Shown: piece by piece, positions 25,209-33,295 of the stretch
Numbering within the stretch: the stretch's first letter is position 1
Layout of the letters: each line of letters starts with the position of its first letter
Assembly (NCBI GenBank): GCA_016187465.1
Contig: JACPJQ010000003.1
Location: forward strand, 186,001 to 250,000
Length of the DNA: 64,000 bases
Direction: 5' to 3'
From: Candidatus Woesearchaeota archaeon
GTDB lineage: Archaea; Nanobdellota; Nanobdellia; Woesearchaeales; GW2011-AR4
Translations under genes and position numbers: made by a program
Notes under the pieces: model-generated
Databases searched by the model: none
The model's input: the letters and a program-made list of their open reading frames with translations, nothing else
Told to the model about the DNA's origin: nothing

Positions 25209-26597
25209 ATGCCAAAAATCAACTTCATCACACAAGGGTGCAGCAGCAATCTTCGTGAATCAGAGATAATGATGGGGCTGCTTGAGAATTCTGGTTTTGA
25301 TGTTACAAACAAGGAAAATGAGTCTGATGTCAATGTTGTCAATATCTGCACGGTCAAGGGAGATACAACAGCGTTAAGGGAAATCAGGAGATTAAAAAAG
25401 CAGCATCCGGAAAAGAAACTGGTTGTTGCAGGCTGCATAACAGAAAGCATCATCCCGAAAATCAGGCAGATTGATGAAAGCGCAAGCTTTGTAAACACTC
25501 ACAACTTGGGGAGAATTTCAACTGTTGTTGATAATTCATTGAATGGAACTTCCTTGGAGCTTCTTGATAAAAAATACGAGCAGAAAGTCAATCTTCCGTC
25601 TGTAAGAAAGAATCCGGTCGTAGGAATCGTGCCTATCCTGAACGGCTGCAATTACTTCTGCACATTCTGCTCTACAAAGCTTGTGAAGGGCAAACTTTTC
25701 TCTTACCCCATGGATGCAGTAAGGCAGGATGTAAAAGAACACTTAAAATCAGGCTGCAGGGAAATCTGGATAACATCAAACGACACAGGCGCTTACATGG
25801 TCGAGCAGGGCGGCAGGCAGAAATTAGTTGAACTGCTTGAGCAGATTTTGTCAGTGCCTTTTGAATTCAAAGTAAGGGTTGGGATGATGAATCCGGGCAA
25901 TACACTTCCAATTCTGGATGAGCTGATAAAAATCTACAGGCACCCGAAAATGTTCAAGTTTTTGCATGTTCCATTGCAGTCCGGCAATAATGAAATATTG
26001 AAATTAATGAACAGGAAATATTCAGTTGAAGATTTCATTGAGGTAGCCGAAACTTTCAGGGAGGAAATGCCGGAAATAACAATCTCTACAGACATGATTG
26101 TCGGCTTTCCCTCTGAAACTGACAACCAATTTGAAGACTCACTCAATATTTTAAGAAAAATAAAGCCCGACGTGCTTAATTTATCAAGGTATGCTGCAAG
26201 GGAAGGCACAATCGCAGCCAAAATGAAGCAGTTTGCAACCAACACGCTAAAGCAAAGGTCAAGGATAATGACAAATCTGTATCGCGAAATTGCTTATGAA
26301 AATAACAAGAAATGGCTCAACTGGCAGGGTAAGATATTAATTGATGAAGAAGGCAAAAACAATTCATGGATTGGAAGAAACTACAGCTACAAGCCTGTTG
26401 TTGTTAAAGGTGATTTTAAGCTCGGAGATGAAATTAATGTCAAGATTAACGATTGTACAAGCTTTGATTTGAGGGCAGAGGCAACTAATTATTCAATATC
26501 AAATCAAAACAAAAACTGCAAAAGTCTAGCTGATAATGCTGCCGATATAAAAAATGCTGAAAATGCCGATTGTATTAAGCAGATAGGAGATGACTAA
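25209..26597 (+). CDS. tRNA t6A methylthiotransferase (MtaB/CDKAL1-like radical SAM)
   Basis: Archaeal e-MtaB-type enzyme adding a methylthio group to t6A37. N-terminal cysteines in TQGCSSNLRESE, NICTVKGDT and VAGCITES (second Fe-S cluster), radical-SAM site GCNYFCTFCSTKLVKG, and a C-terminal TRAM RNA-binding domain (about 365-430). A tail of about 30 residues after the TRAM domain (NQNKNCKSLADN...) overlaps the convergent membrane gene by 72 nt. TTTAAATC lies about 28 nt upstream of the ATG. Confidence 0.92.
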   Translation: MPKINFITQGCSSNLRESEIMMGLLENSGFDVTNKENESDVNVVNICTVKGDTTALREIRRLKKQHPEKKLVVAGCITESIIPKIRQIDESASFVNTHNLGRISTVVDNSLNGTSLELLDKKYEQKVNLPSVRKNPVVGIVPILNGCNYFCTFCSTKLVKGKLFSYPMDAVRQDVKEHLKSGCREIWITSNDTGAYMVEQGGRQKLVELLEQILSVPFEFKVRVGMMNPGNTLPILDELIKIYRHPKMFKFLHVPLQSGNNEILKLMNRKYSVEDFIEVAETFREEMPEITISTDMIVGFPSETDNQFEDSLNILRKIKPDVLNLSRYAAREGTIAAKMKQFATNTLKQRSRIMTNLYREIAYENNKKWLNWQGKILIDEEGKNNSWIGRNYSYKPVVVKGDFKLGDEINVKINDCTSFDLRAEATNYSISNQNKNCKSLADNAADIKNAENADCIKQIGDD

Positions 26598-27116
26598 GAA
26601 TATTTTCAATGAGATTGTCCTGGAAGCTGCCAGCAGCGACACTCCGATTTCATCCGGCAAGGGAGAGGCGATTATAAAGCCGGCTACAACAGGGATAAGA
26701 TACTTCTTCAATATGCTGGGAGTTTTTCTATTGATGTAGAGTGATATCTTTTCTTTTGAGAGTTTTCTGATTTCATCGCTCATGGAATGCTCAACAAAGC
26801 GGAATATAAGCAGATCACTTACGAGTGCGCCAAACCCGGCAATAAGACCTGCTAAAAGGATATTTTGTCCCTTACCCAGAATCAACAGCACTGCGGTTGC
26901 CGGCGCTGCAGTGAACCCGTAGGCAAACATTATGCCCGCTAGAAATGTGCCGAAATAGCCTGTTGACAATAAAAAATCATTGAAAGGAGGGTATGCCCTG
27001 CCATCAAATATAAGGTATGCCAATAAGAATGTCAAGAATAAAAGAAGGAATTTAGGGTATTTTCCAGCGTACTTGACTGCTAATTTATTGTAGTGCATGG
27101 TCATCCTTGATTTCAT
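26526..27116 (-). CDS. DedA/VTT-like membrane protein
   Basis: 196 residues with about five hydrophobic segments. The segment ASPLPDEIGVSLLAASR resembles the PLPDE-x-G-x-x-L-x-x-xR motif in the re-entrant half of VTT/DedA-type lipid scramblase-like proteins; glycine-rich helices precede it. Its 3' end overlaps the methylthiotransferase gene by 72 nt. The promoter has GTATACCAGTATAC (minus strand) 11 nt upstream of the TATA box, exactly as at ftsZ. Confidence 0.65.
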   Translation of the reverse strand: MKSRMTMHYNKLAVKYAGKYPKFLLLFLTFLLAYLIFDGRAYPPFNDFLLSTGYFGTFLAGIMFAYGFTAAPATAVLLILGKGQNILLAGLIAGFGALVSDLLIFRFVEHSMSDEIRKLSKEKISLYINRKTPSILKKYLIPVVAGFIIASPLPDEIGVSLLAASRTISLKIFLVISYLLNTIGIFSIFYIGSIIS

Positions 27117-27127
27117 ATAAATTTGGA

Positions 27128-27162
27128 GTATATAAATTTTTCTTTTTTGTATACTGGTATAC
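27128..27162 (-). promoter_or_regulatory. TATA box plus 14-bp GTATAC palindrome
   Basis: Palindrome GTATACTGGTATAC at 27149-27162, an 11-nt spacer, then GTATATAAAT (27128-27137), which on the minus strand is a TATA box for the VTT-like gene starting at 27116. The same 14-mer, spacing and TATA core occur upstream of ftsZ (54178-54212). Confidence 0.6.
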
Positions 27163-27271
27163 TGATTACTATATTTAATATGGATTAATTTTTAAATTGA
27201 GTTTATTTCTTTAAGAGTATTATGACAATAGATTCTTGAACAATGATTACGTATAATATCTAAAAATTATT

Positions 27272-27475
27272 CTGGCTGAAATAGAGAAACGTTATTTTCT
27301 CAATCCTGAAACAATCGGCTTCGATGAATACCATGTTCATATGCTAATGCAGGCAGCTCCACGATACTCGCCTTCAAGAGTCGTGCAGATTGTTAAGAGC
27401 ATCACTGCTAGAGAAATATTCAATAAATTTCCAGAAATTTGTGTAATTTGGACAGTGCGGCGAATTAAAGACTAA
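27272..27475 (+). pseudogene. IS200/IS605 TnpA transposase fragment
   Basis: Open 67-codon frame reading ...TIGFDEYHVHMLMQAAPRYSPSRVVQIVKSITAREIFNKFPEI..., matching the HUH motif (HVH) and the P-x-YSP-x-x-V-x-x-xKS-x-x-R-x-IFxxFPE stretch of Y1 transposases. It has no start and lacks the part carrying the catalytic tyrosine, and the last 13 residues diverge. A dead remnant; no terminal palindromes or tnpB seen. Confidence 0.75.
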
Positions 27476-27479
27476 TGAC

Positions 27480-27716
27480 TTGATGGAGCAAAAGGAATCA
27501 GCAACTGCTCTTGAGCTTGTATGCAACATAGCTGCTTACTGGAATGCAAGGAAAATTAGCGAAGCAGTTGAATATTTGAAGGAACATGGGGAAAATATTA
27601 AGGATGATGATATAAAGTTTATAACTCCTTTGATAACTTCCCATATCAACAGCTTTGGCAAGTTTGATTTTGACCTTGAAAAGAGAAAAAGTGTTATAAT
27701 GGGTGATGAAAACTAG
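27480..27716 (+). pseudogene. Tn3-family transposase C-terminal fragment
   Basis: 78-codon frame: ALELVCNIAAYWNARKISEAV...ITPLITSHINSFGKFDFDL corresponds to the extreme C terminus of Tn3 TnpA (LNLLVNAIxxWNTxY...AVxxL...LSPLxxEHINxxGxYxFDL). The catalytic DDE part is missing, so it cannot transpose. It may be translated from TTG 27480 or ATG 27483, but function is unlikely. Directly follows the IS200 fragment. Confidence 0.7.
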
Positions 27717-27721
27717 TAGAA

Positions 27722-28015
27722 TCATTTAGACACATTTGCAGCAAAGCCCAATATCATCTGCGATATTTCTTTGCCTTTTTCACTCAATGTATAAACTGCT
27801 TTTCTAGGGTTGTCTAAAATAATCTTTTCAATAAGACCAAATGCTTCAAGCAATTTCAGTTTTTTTGATAATGCTCTAGAAGTTAATCTCAACCGCTTTT
27901 TTATTGTATTAAAATTTGTTTTTTCATATAATAATAGAAATACTAACAATGGCACTATCCATTTCTTACCCAGAACTTCCATAAATTCAAACAGCATGTT
28001 ATAGTTTTGCAGCAT
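27722..28015 (-). CDS. HxlR-family winged-helix transcriptional regulator
   Basis: 97 residues. KKWIVPLLVFLLLYEKTNFNTIKKRLR-LTSRALSKKLKLLEAFGLIEKII...YTLSEKGKEI matches the HxlR wHTH, with helix 3 containing SRALSKKLKLLEA and the wing DNPRKAVYTLSEKG. HxlR proteins act as dimers, some responding to thiols or aldehydes; only one Cys-free N terminus is seen here. A near-palindrome overlaps its predicted transcription start, suggesting autoregulation. Confidence 0.8.
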   Translation of the reverse strand: MLQNYNMLFEFMEVLGKKWIVPLLVFLLLYEKTNFNTIKKRLRLTSRALSKKLKLLEAFGLIEKIILDNPRKAVYTLSEKGKEISQMILGFAANVSK

Positions 28016-28019
28016 TGTG

Positions 28020-28050
28020 GTATACGGCCATATACTTACGCTTATATATG
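28020..28050 (-). promoter_or_regulatory. Autoregulatory operator and TATA box of the HxlR gene
   Basis: GTATACGGCCATATAC (28020-28035) pairs 7 of 8 positions as a palindrome and lies between the TATA-like ATATATAAG (minus strand, about 28042-28050) and ATG 28015, covering the expected start point. This is the usual place for a repressor site. It shares the GTATAC half-site with the palindromes at 27149 and 54199. Confidence 0.5.
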
Positions 28051-28108
28051 ATTTGGTGATATTAGAATATTGATTTTATTTAAAATTTTCGGTTGATTAG
28101 TGATTCCT

Positions 28109-30049
28109 ATGAAAATATTTTTTGCAAGCCAGTCATTTTATCCGAATATTGGAGGGGTTTCAACATATTTGCTCAACTTGGCTAAAGGCTTAATACAAAG
28201 GGGAAACGAAGTTATCGAAGTCCATTTAAGGCCGCCAAATGAGTCAAGCGAAGAAAGCGTCAAGGGAATCAAGGTGTTTAGGATACCCAAAGAGCCATTA
28301 AAGGAGGAATTGCTTAAAGGCTACAGCAATTTCAAGGAAAGAATTTACAAGGAATGCCATGGCGAAGGGGAGCTTTTCAAAAAAGAACCATTAATAACCT
28401 ATGGGTATGACGAGTACAACCAAATAAACTTGTCCATTGGAAAGCAGATAGAGGAGCTTCTTGAAAAACACCCCACCGAGATTGTCCATATTCACGATTT
28501 CCAGCTCTTATTGATTTACAGGAACACTCCGAGAGGAATCCCGGTTATATTGACATGGCACATTCCCTTTATAGATTCTATATCCAAGCACCTCAAGCAG
28601 TTTCTGATCAAGCATATGAAAGAATTTGACAAAGTGATTTTTTCCTGCGAAGAATATGCAAGATCGGCTGTAAGAGCAGGATTGCCTCATGAGAAGGTGG
28701 AAATAATTCATCCAATCGCGAATACTAGTTTGTTCAAGCCTAAAAAGGTCGGGAATGAAATAAAACAACTCTACAAAATACCTGAAGACTGCAAGATTAT
28801 TTTATGCGTCCAGAGAATAGACTCAAAAAGCGGCCATTTGCAGCTGATAAAAGCAATGCCAAGGGTAATTGAAAAATTGCAAAAAGTCAAGCTAATGTTT
28901 GTCGGTGGCGAGTCTATGACAAGCAGGATATCGCACGAAAGAGATATCTACCAAAATGAGGTCCGCGAGTTGATTAAAAAGCTTAAACTCGAAAATGATA
29001 TAATTTTTACAGGAAGCGTTGATTATGAAAAGCTCCCTCTTTACTATAATACTGCGGATATAGTTGCTTTGGCTTCTAAAAACGAAGGGTTTGGACTGGC
29101 TTTGACAGAGGGCATGTCCTGCGGAAAGCCGTTGGTAGGGACAAATGTCCCGGGCATTGCCCTGCAGGTAAAAGACGGCGTGAATGGATTTTTGGTGGAA
29201 GTTGGCGATTATGATAAAACAGCCGACAAGCTGCTCAAATTGCTGGAAGATGGCAAGTTAAGGGAAAAGATGGGAAAAGAAAGCCTGCGCATTGTCAAGT
29301 CAAAATTTGAAATGTCAAAAGGGATTGACATGCATCACCAGCTTTATACGAGATTATTAAAAGAAAAAACCGACTGGCGGCTTGAAAAAATAAAGCTTGA
29401 TGATGTTTCAGCAATCATAACAGATTTTGACAGGACTATCACAGATGAGCCGGGAGTTGTAGATGAATCAATTTTAAGAGAGCTGGAATCATTAAACAAG
29501 CCCTTGTTTCTTGTTACCGGAAGAGAAGCTGAGTACGCAAAAAAGCTTTATAAGAAATATCCTATATGGGATTGCATAATTGCAGAAAATGGAAGTTATA
29601 TATATTTTCCCGCTAGTGAGCTTGCATGGACATTCACATCAGAAAAATTTGAAGAGGCAAAAAGAATGCTCAAGATGAGCGGGTTTCCGGCAAATTTCGG
29701 CAATGCTGTAATAAGCGTTTCAATAAAGCTTGAGCAGAAACTGGCTGATTTGCTCGAAAGCATTACAGGATATCTCGGCTTCAGGACAAATGTAGACGAA
29801 GTTATGGTATTGCCAAGAGGAATAGACAAAGGTGTCAGTGTTAAGCTGGCTTTGAATTATCTTAGTTTGGACCCTGAGAAAACCATAATAATTGGAGACG
29901 GAGAAAATGATATAGATTTGTTTACGATACCTGGGTTCAAAATAGCTGTTGCAAACGCTGCTGGCCGGCTGAAGCTTTTTGCAGATGAAGTGACAAAAAA
30001 GCCTTCAACTGAGGGCATTCTTGAGATAATAGGTAAATTAAGGATGTAG
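28109..30049 (+). CDS. GT4 glycosyltransferase fused to HAD sugar-phosphate phosphatase
   Basis: About 646 residues from ATG 28109 (GTG 28100 is in frame but lacks a ribosome-binding site; ATTTAAAAT lies about 27 nt upstream of the ATG). Domain 1 (1-425): GT-B glycosyltransferase family 4, with SFYPNIGGVSTYLLNLAKGL, and KNEGFGLALTEGMSCGKPLVGT near the nucleotide-sugar site. Domain 2 (430-646): HAD phosphatase of the sucrose-phosphatase/Cof type, with DFDRTIT, VTGRE and GDGENDIDLF. The synthase-phosphatase order suggests synthesis of a free disaccharide or glucosyl solute via a phosphorylated intermediate. Followed 7 nt later by two mscS genes. Confidence 0.9.
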   Translation: MKIFFASQSFYPNIGGVSTYLLNLAKGLIQRGNEVIEVHLRPPNESSEESVKGIKVFRIPKEPLKEELLKGYSNFKERIYKECHGEGELFKKEPLITYGYDEYNQINLSIGKQIEELLEKHPTEIVHIHDFQLLLIYRNTPRGIPVILTWHIPFIDSISKHLKQFLIKHMKEFDKVIFSCEEYARSAVRAGLPHEKVEIIHPIANTSLFKPKKVGNEIKQLYKIPEDCKIILCVQRIDSKSGHLQLIKAMPRVIEKLQKVKLMFVGGESMTSRISHERDIYQNEVRELIKKLKLENDIIFTGSVDYEKLPLYYNTADIVALASKNEGFGLALTEGMSCGKPLVGTNVPGIALQVKDGVNGFLVEVGDYDKTADKLLKLLEDGKLREKMGKESLRIVKSKFEMSKGIDMHHQLYTRLLKEKTDWRLEKIKLDDVSAIITDFDRTITDEPGVVDESILRELESLNKPLFLVTGREAEYAKKLYKKYPIWDCIIAENGSYIYFPASELAWTFTSEKFEEAKRMLKMSGFPANFGNAVISVSIKLEQKLADLLESITGYLGFRTNVDEVMVLPRGIDKGVSVKLALNYLSLDPEKTIIIGDGENDIDLFTIPGFKIAVANAAGRLKLFADEVTKKPSTEGILEIIGKLRM

Positions 30050-30056
30050 CAATAAA

Positions 30057-31109
30057 ATGGTAATAACAGAGTTAATGAATGATTTAATGAAAAATAAATT
30101 TTTGATTGCAGTACTTGGCATTTTGCTTTCTTTTTTGATGGCGAAAATTCTTTATTTTATAGTCAACAAGTACGTCAAAAGCCTGGCACAAAAGACTAAA
30201 ACTGACATAGACGATAAGATTCTTGCCGCTCTTGAGATTCCTTTCGTTATCGGGATAGTCCTTATAGGAATCTATTTTTCGCTGCTGCAGGTTGATTATA
30301 TAAGGCAGTATACCCCGCCGATGAATGATATTTTCTTTGTTTTTGGAGTTCTATGGGCTGCGTTTGTCCTGTACCGTCTTACAAAAGTCGGGATGCAAAA
30401 ATGGATGGCAATAAATCCGCAGTTCCAGAACATGCCAAGGCTAGTTATAAAAATAGCAAATATTTTTGTTTATTTTATTGGGCTTATTATTATATTAAAA
30501 CATTTTAATGTGGAAATAACGCCTTTAGTAGCGACTTTGGGCATTGGCGGAATTGCGATTGGCTTTGCTTTGCAGGACACATTATCAAATTTCTTTGCAG
30601 GGCTGCATATAATCTCTGACAAGCCCATAAATATCGGAGATTTTGTGGAATTGGAGGGCAACATAAGCGGTTATGTTGAAGATATTGGATGGCGTTCAAC
30701 AAGAATAAGGACCTTGCCAAACACTTTGGTGATAGTCCCGAACTCAAAAATTGCCTCCACAACCATAACAAACGATTCTTTGCCTGTGCCTGAGATGAGC
30801 GTAGTTGTCCAATGCGGGGTTGCTTATACGTCAGATTTGGAGAAGGTGGAAAAAGTGACCATAGAAACTGCCAAAAAGATACAGAAAAATGTGCAAGGAG
30901 CTGTAAGAGATTTTGAGCCATTTATAAGGTACCATACATTCGGGGATTCCAATATAAATTTTTCAATAATACTGCGAGTCCAAACTTTCGTTGACAAATA
31001 TCTTGTGACGCATGAATTCATTAAAGCACTAAAGAAATCTTATGATAAGGAAGGAATTGGAATTTCATGGCCAGTCAGGAAGATATATTATGGAAATGCT
31101 GATAGCTAA
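30057..31109 (+). CDS. MscS-family mechanosensitive channel
   Basis: 350 residues: N-terminal transmembrane helices (about 14-140), pore helix GGIAIGFALQDTLSNFFAGLHI, then the beta-domain KPINIGDFVELEGNISGYVEDIGWRSTRIRTLPNTLVIVPNSKI and a C-terminal alpha/beta domain. Opens on membrane tension to release solutes on osmotic downshock. Same operon as the GT4-HAD gene and a second MscS. Confidence 0.93.
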   Translation: MVITELMNDLMKNKFLIAVLGILLSFLMAKILYFIVNKYVKSLAQKTKTDIDDKILAALEIPFVIGIVLIGIYFSLLQVDYIRQYTPPMNDIFFVFGVLWAAFVLYRLTKVGMQKWMAINPQFQNMPRLVIKIANIFVYFIGLIIILKHFNVEITPLVATLGIGGIAIGFALQDTLSNFFAGLHIISDKPINIGDFVELEGNISGYVEDIGWRSTRIRTLPNTLVIVPNSKIASTTITNDSLPVPEMSVVVQCGVAYTSDLEKVEKVTIETAKKIQKNVQGAVRDFEPFIRYHTFGDSNINFSIILRVQTFVDKYLVTHEFIKALKKSYDKEGIGISWPVRKIYYGNADS

Positions 31110-31121
31110 GCATACATTAAA

Positions 31122-31958
31122 ATGGCAATAGTCGACACCGATAAGCTGCTCGGGGAAGTCTCATTTCAGAACTTCCTGCTGTTTATTTTTGTAGTTATAC
31201 TTTCTGTAATTTTGGGCAATATTCTGAGGCTTTTGATAGCCAGATTCCTCAAGGATAAAGCAAAGCCGGTATTCTACAAGGCGCTTTCAAGGGCAGTGAT
31301 GTATTCTGTTTATTTTATTGGATTTTATTTTGCCTTTCAGAAAATCCTTAATTTTAACATACCTGCATTTTTAGCTGCATTGGGAATTTTGGGGATAACT
31401 TTTCTTTTGACCATGCTGCCAGTTTTGCAGAATGTATTTGCCGGAATTGTCCTGTCGCTTGAAAGGCCGTTTCGTGAAGGCGATATAGTGGAAGTTGACG
31501 GAGCCATTTGCATTGTCAAAGACATTATGCTCAGAAAGACATTTTTGAGGTCATTGGACGGGAAAATCATTATAGTGTCCAATATAAGATTTGTCACGGG
31601 AAGCGTCATAAATTACAGCCAAGGCGAATTCATCAGGGTTGATTTGGATATTAATATTAAAAATGATTCAAGTTACCAAAAAGCAATAGATAGAATAAAT
31701 AAGATACTCCGTGAGGAGCCAAATATTCTGCCCCATGTGCCGAAAAAGGAGTTCAGCATAATACAAAAGTTCTTTGTAATGCCAAAGAACATCAGCGTGC
31801 TTGAGCCAAAGATATTCATAAGAAATGCCAGCAAGGACAAAATAAGCCTGCAAGTCTGGTTCTGGATTTGGGACATTTTGAGGAAAGAAAGCATTGTTTC
31901 CAATTTTTATGAGACGCTGCTGCAGGAATTCAGGAATGAAAAGATAAGCTTTGGTTAG
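31122..31958 (+). CDS. MscS-family mechanosensitive channel, divergent second copy
   Basis: 278 residues, shorter N terminus (about two to three helices). Pore region LGILGITFLLTMLPVLQNVFAGIVL lacks most of the Gly/Ala zipper seen in its neighbour; the beta-domain RPFREGDIVEVDGAICIVKDIMLRKTFLRSLDGKIIIVSN is clear. Different pore and conductance are expected. 12 nt after the first mscS. Confidence 0.88.
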   Translation: MAIVDTDKLLGEVSFQNFLLFIFVVILSVILGNILRLLIARFLKDKAKPVFYKALSRAVMYSVYFIGFYFAFQKILNFNIPAFLAALGILGITFLLTMLPVLQNVFAGIVLSLERPFREGDIVEVDGAICIVKDIMLRKTFLRSLDGKIIIVSNIRFVTGSVINYSQGEFIRVDLDINIKNDSSYQKAIDRINKILREEPNILPHVPKKEFSIIQKFFVMPKNISVLEPKIFIRNASKDKISLQVWFWIWDILRKESIVSNFYETLLQEFRNEKISFG

Positions 31959-31966
31959 CTGCACAC

Positions 31967-33187
31967 TCACTTTAGAACCAATCTCTTCAGATATTTGGCA
32001 GCTCCTAAAACATCATCAGCCACTGTGCCAGTGTAGTATTCAATTATCTTCATGTAGTCAAAAAGATGCCTCGTAATCAGGAAATTCTTCCTCACGTGCT
32101 CTTTGCCGGCAATGCCCATTTGAGTTCGCAGTTTGTCATCTCTTATTAGCTTCACACACCAGTCTGCTGCCTCTCTTTCTGTTCCTGCCAAAGCACCAGT
32201 ATGTTTGTGTATGACTTGAAGCGGAATTCCGCCTACTCTTGTTCCAATAACGGGCGTTTCCTTCCAAAGCGCTTCTGAAACTGTAAGGCCAAACCCTTCT
32301 CTCTTTGAGTTTTGAATGACTACATGCGATGCCCTCTGCAATGCATTCACAAGCAGGTCATCTTTCTTTGTAAGCACATGTACATCTTTCATTTTTCCTG
32401 CTTCCTTAATGACCCTGTTATAAATTTCAGGACCTTCGGGATCATCTGTTGCCATATCACCAATCATGACAAGCCTTGCATCAGTTCTTTCTTTGACCCT
32501 TTTGAATATCCTAAGAACCCCCAGAGGATTTTTCCATTTGTCGAATCTTGATCTCAACAGAATCCTGTAAGATTGCCCTTGGCTTAATTCCTTGTTCTTA
32601 AGCGACAATGGATCTATTGATGGAGCTACAAAATACTGCGGAATATTCAAGTCTTTTTTCTTGTATTTTGTAAGGGAAAAAACGGCTCCATCATATTGCT
32701 TTGCAAAATTATGGAGAAACTTCCAGACATTCCTGTCTGCATTTTTTATCTGTATGTGGCTTCTCCAAATCCACGGCTGTTTCCTTTTCTTTACAAACTT
32801 AATGAGTCCGAGAGGCTGCGGGTCATGGATAAATACCATATCATGCTCGCGGAAATGAAGCATTAAGGCATTTCTTTCAAGCTCGTCAAGATAAATTTTT
32901 TTGTCTTTTTCTGTAAAACTTACTTTTTCGCCTTGCAGGGCGTTGTGGAATTTTTTTGTGACATCAAAAAAAGAATGGCTGCCTTTAAGAAGTCTCCAGT
33001 CTGTATTAATTCCCAATTGATTGATAAGCACAACCAGGCTATTTAGAATTTCCGCAACGCCGCCGCCTGAGTAGGTGGAATTTACGTGCACAATGTGCTT
33101 GCCCTCGAGTTTGATTGCTAAGTCCTTTATCTCCTCTATTTTTTCTTTTCCTATGAACTGCTCGTAATCCTCGATTTTAGGGAGCAT
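31967..33187 (-). CDS. TreT-like trehalose synthase (GT4)
   Basis: 406 residues. KHIVHVNSTYSGGGVAEILNSLVVLINQLGINTDWRLLKG and SKREGFGLTVSEALWKETPVIGTRVGGIPLQV are characteristic of trehalose glycosyltransferring synthase, which makes trehalose from an NDP-glucose and glucose. Full length for the family. Faces the GT4-HAD/MscS operon tail-to-tail (9-nt gap), consistent with compatible-solute synthesis and release in one region. Alternative: another retaining GT4 acting on a different acceptor. Confidence 0.85.
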   Translation of the reverse strand: MLPKIEDYEQFIGKEKIEEIKDLAIKLEGKHIVHVNSTYSGGGVAEILNSLVVLINQLGINTDWRLLKGSHSFFDVTKKFHNALQGEKVSFTEKDKKIYLDELERNALMLHFREHDMVFIHDPQPLGLIKFVKKRKQPWIWRSHIQIKNADRNVWKFLHNFAKQYDGAVFSLTKYKKKDLNIPQYFVAPSIDPLSLKNKELSQGQSYRILLRSRFDKWKNPLGVLRIFKRVKERTDARLVMIGDMATDDPEGPEIYNRVIKEAGKMKDVHVLTKKDDLLVNALQRASHVVIQNSKREGFGLTVSEALWKETPVIGTRVGGIPLQVIHKHTGALAGTEREAADWCVKLIRDDKLRTQMGIAGKEHVRKNFLITRHLFDYMKIIEYYTGTVADDVLGAAKYLKRLVLK

Positions 33188-33295
33188 GAATAAGGACAGA
33201 AAGAAATTATATAAATAACTTTTTATTTTAGGCTGGTTTCTGGGTATCCTGAAGTATACCTACTATTTTATAATACGAATTGGCAAATTAACACT

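Noticed and set aside
30505-30921. Open frame antisense to the first mscS gene
   Set aside because: Gln/Leu/Pro-rich translation with no motif, fully inside a clear MscS gene.
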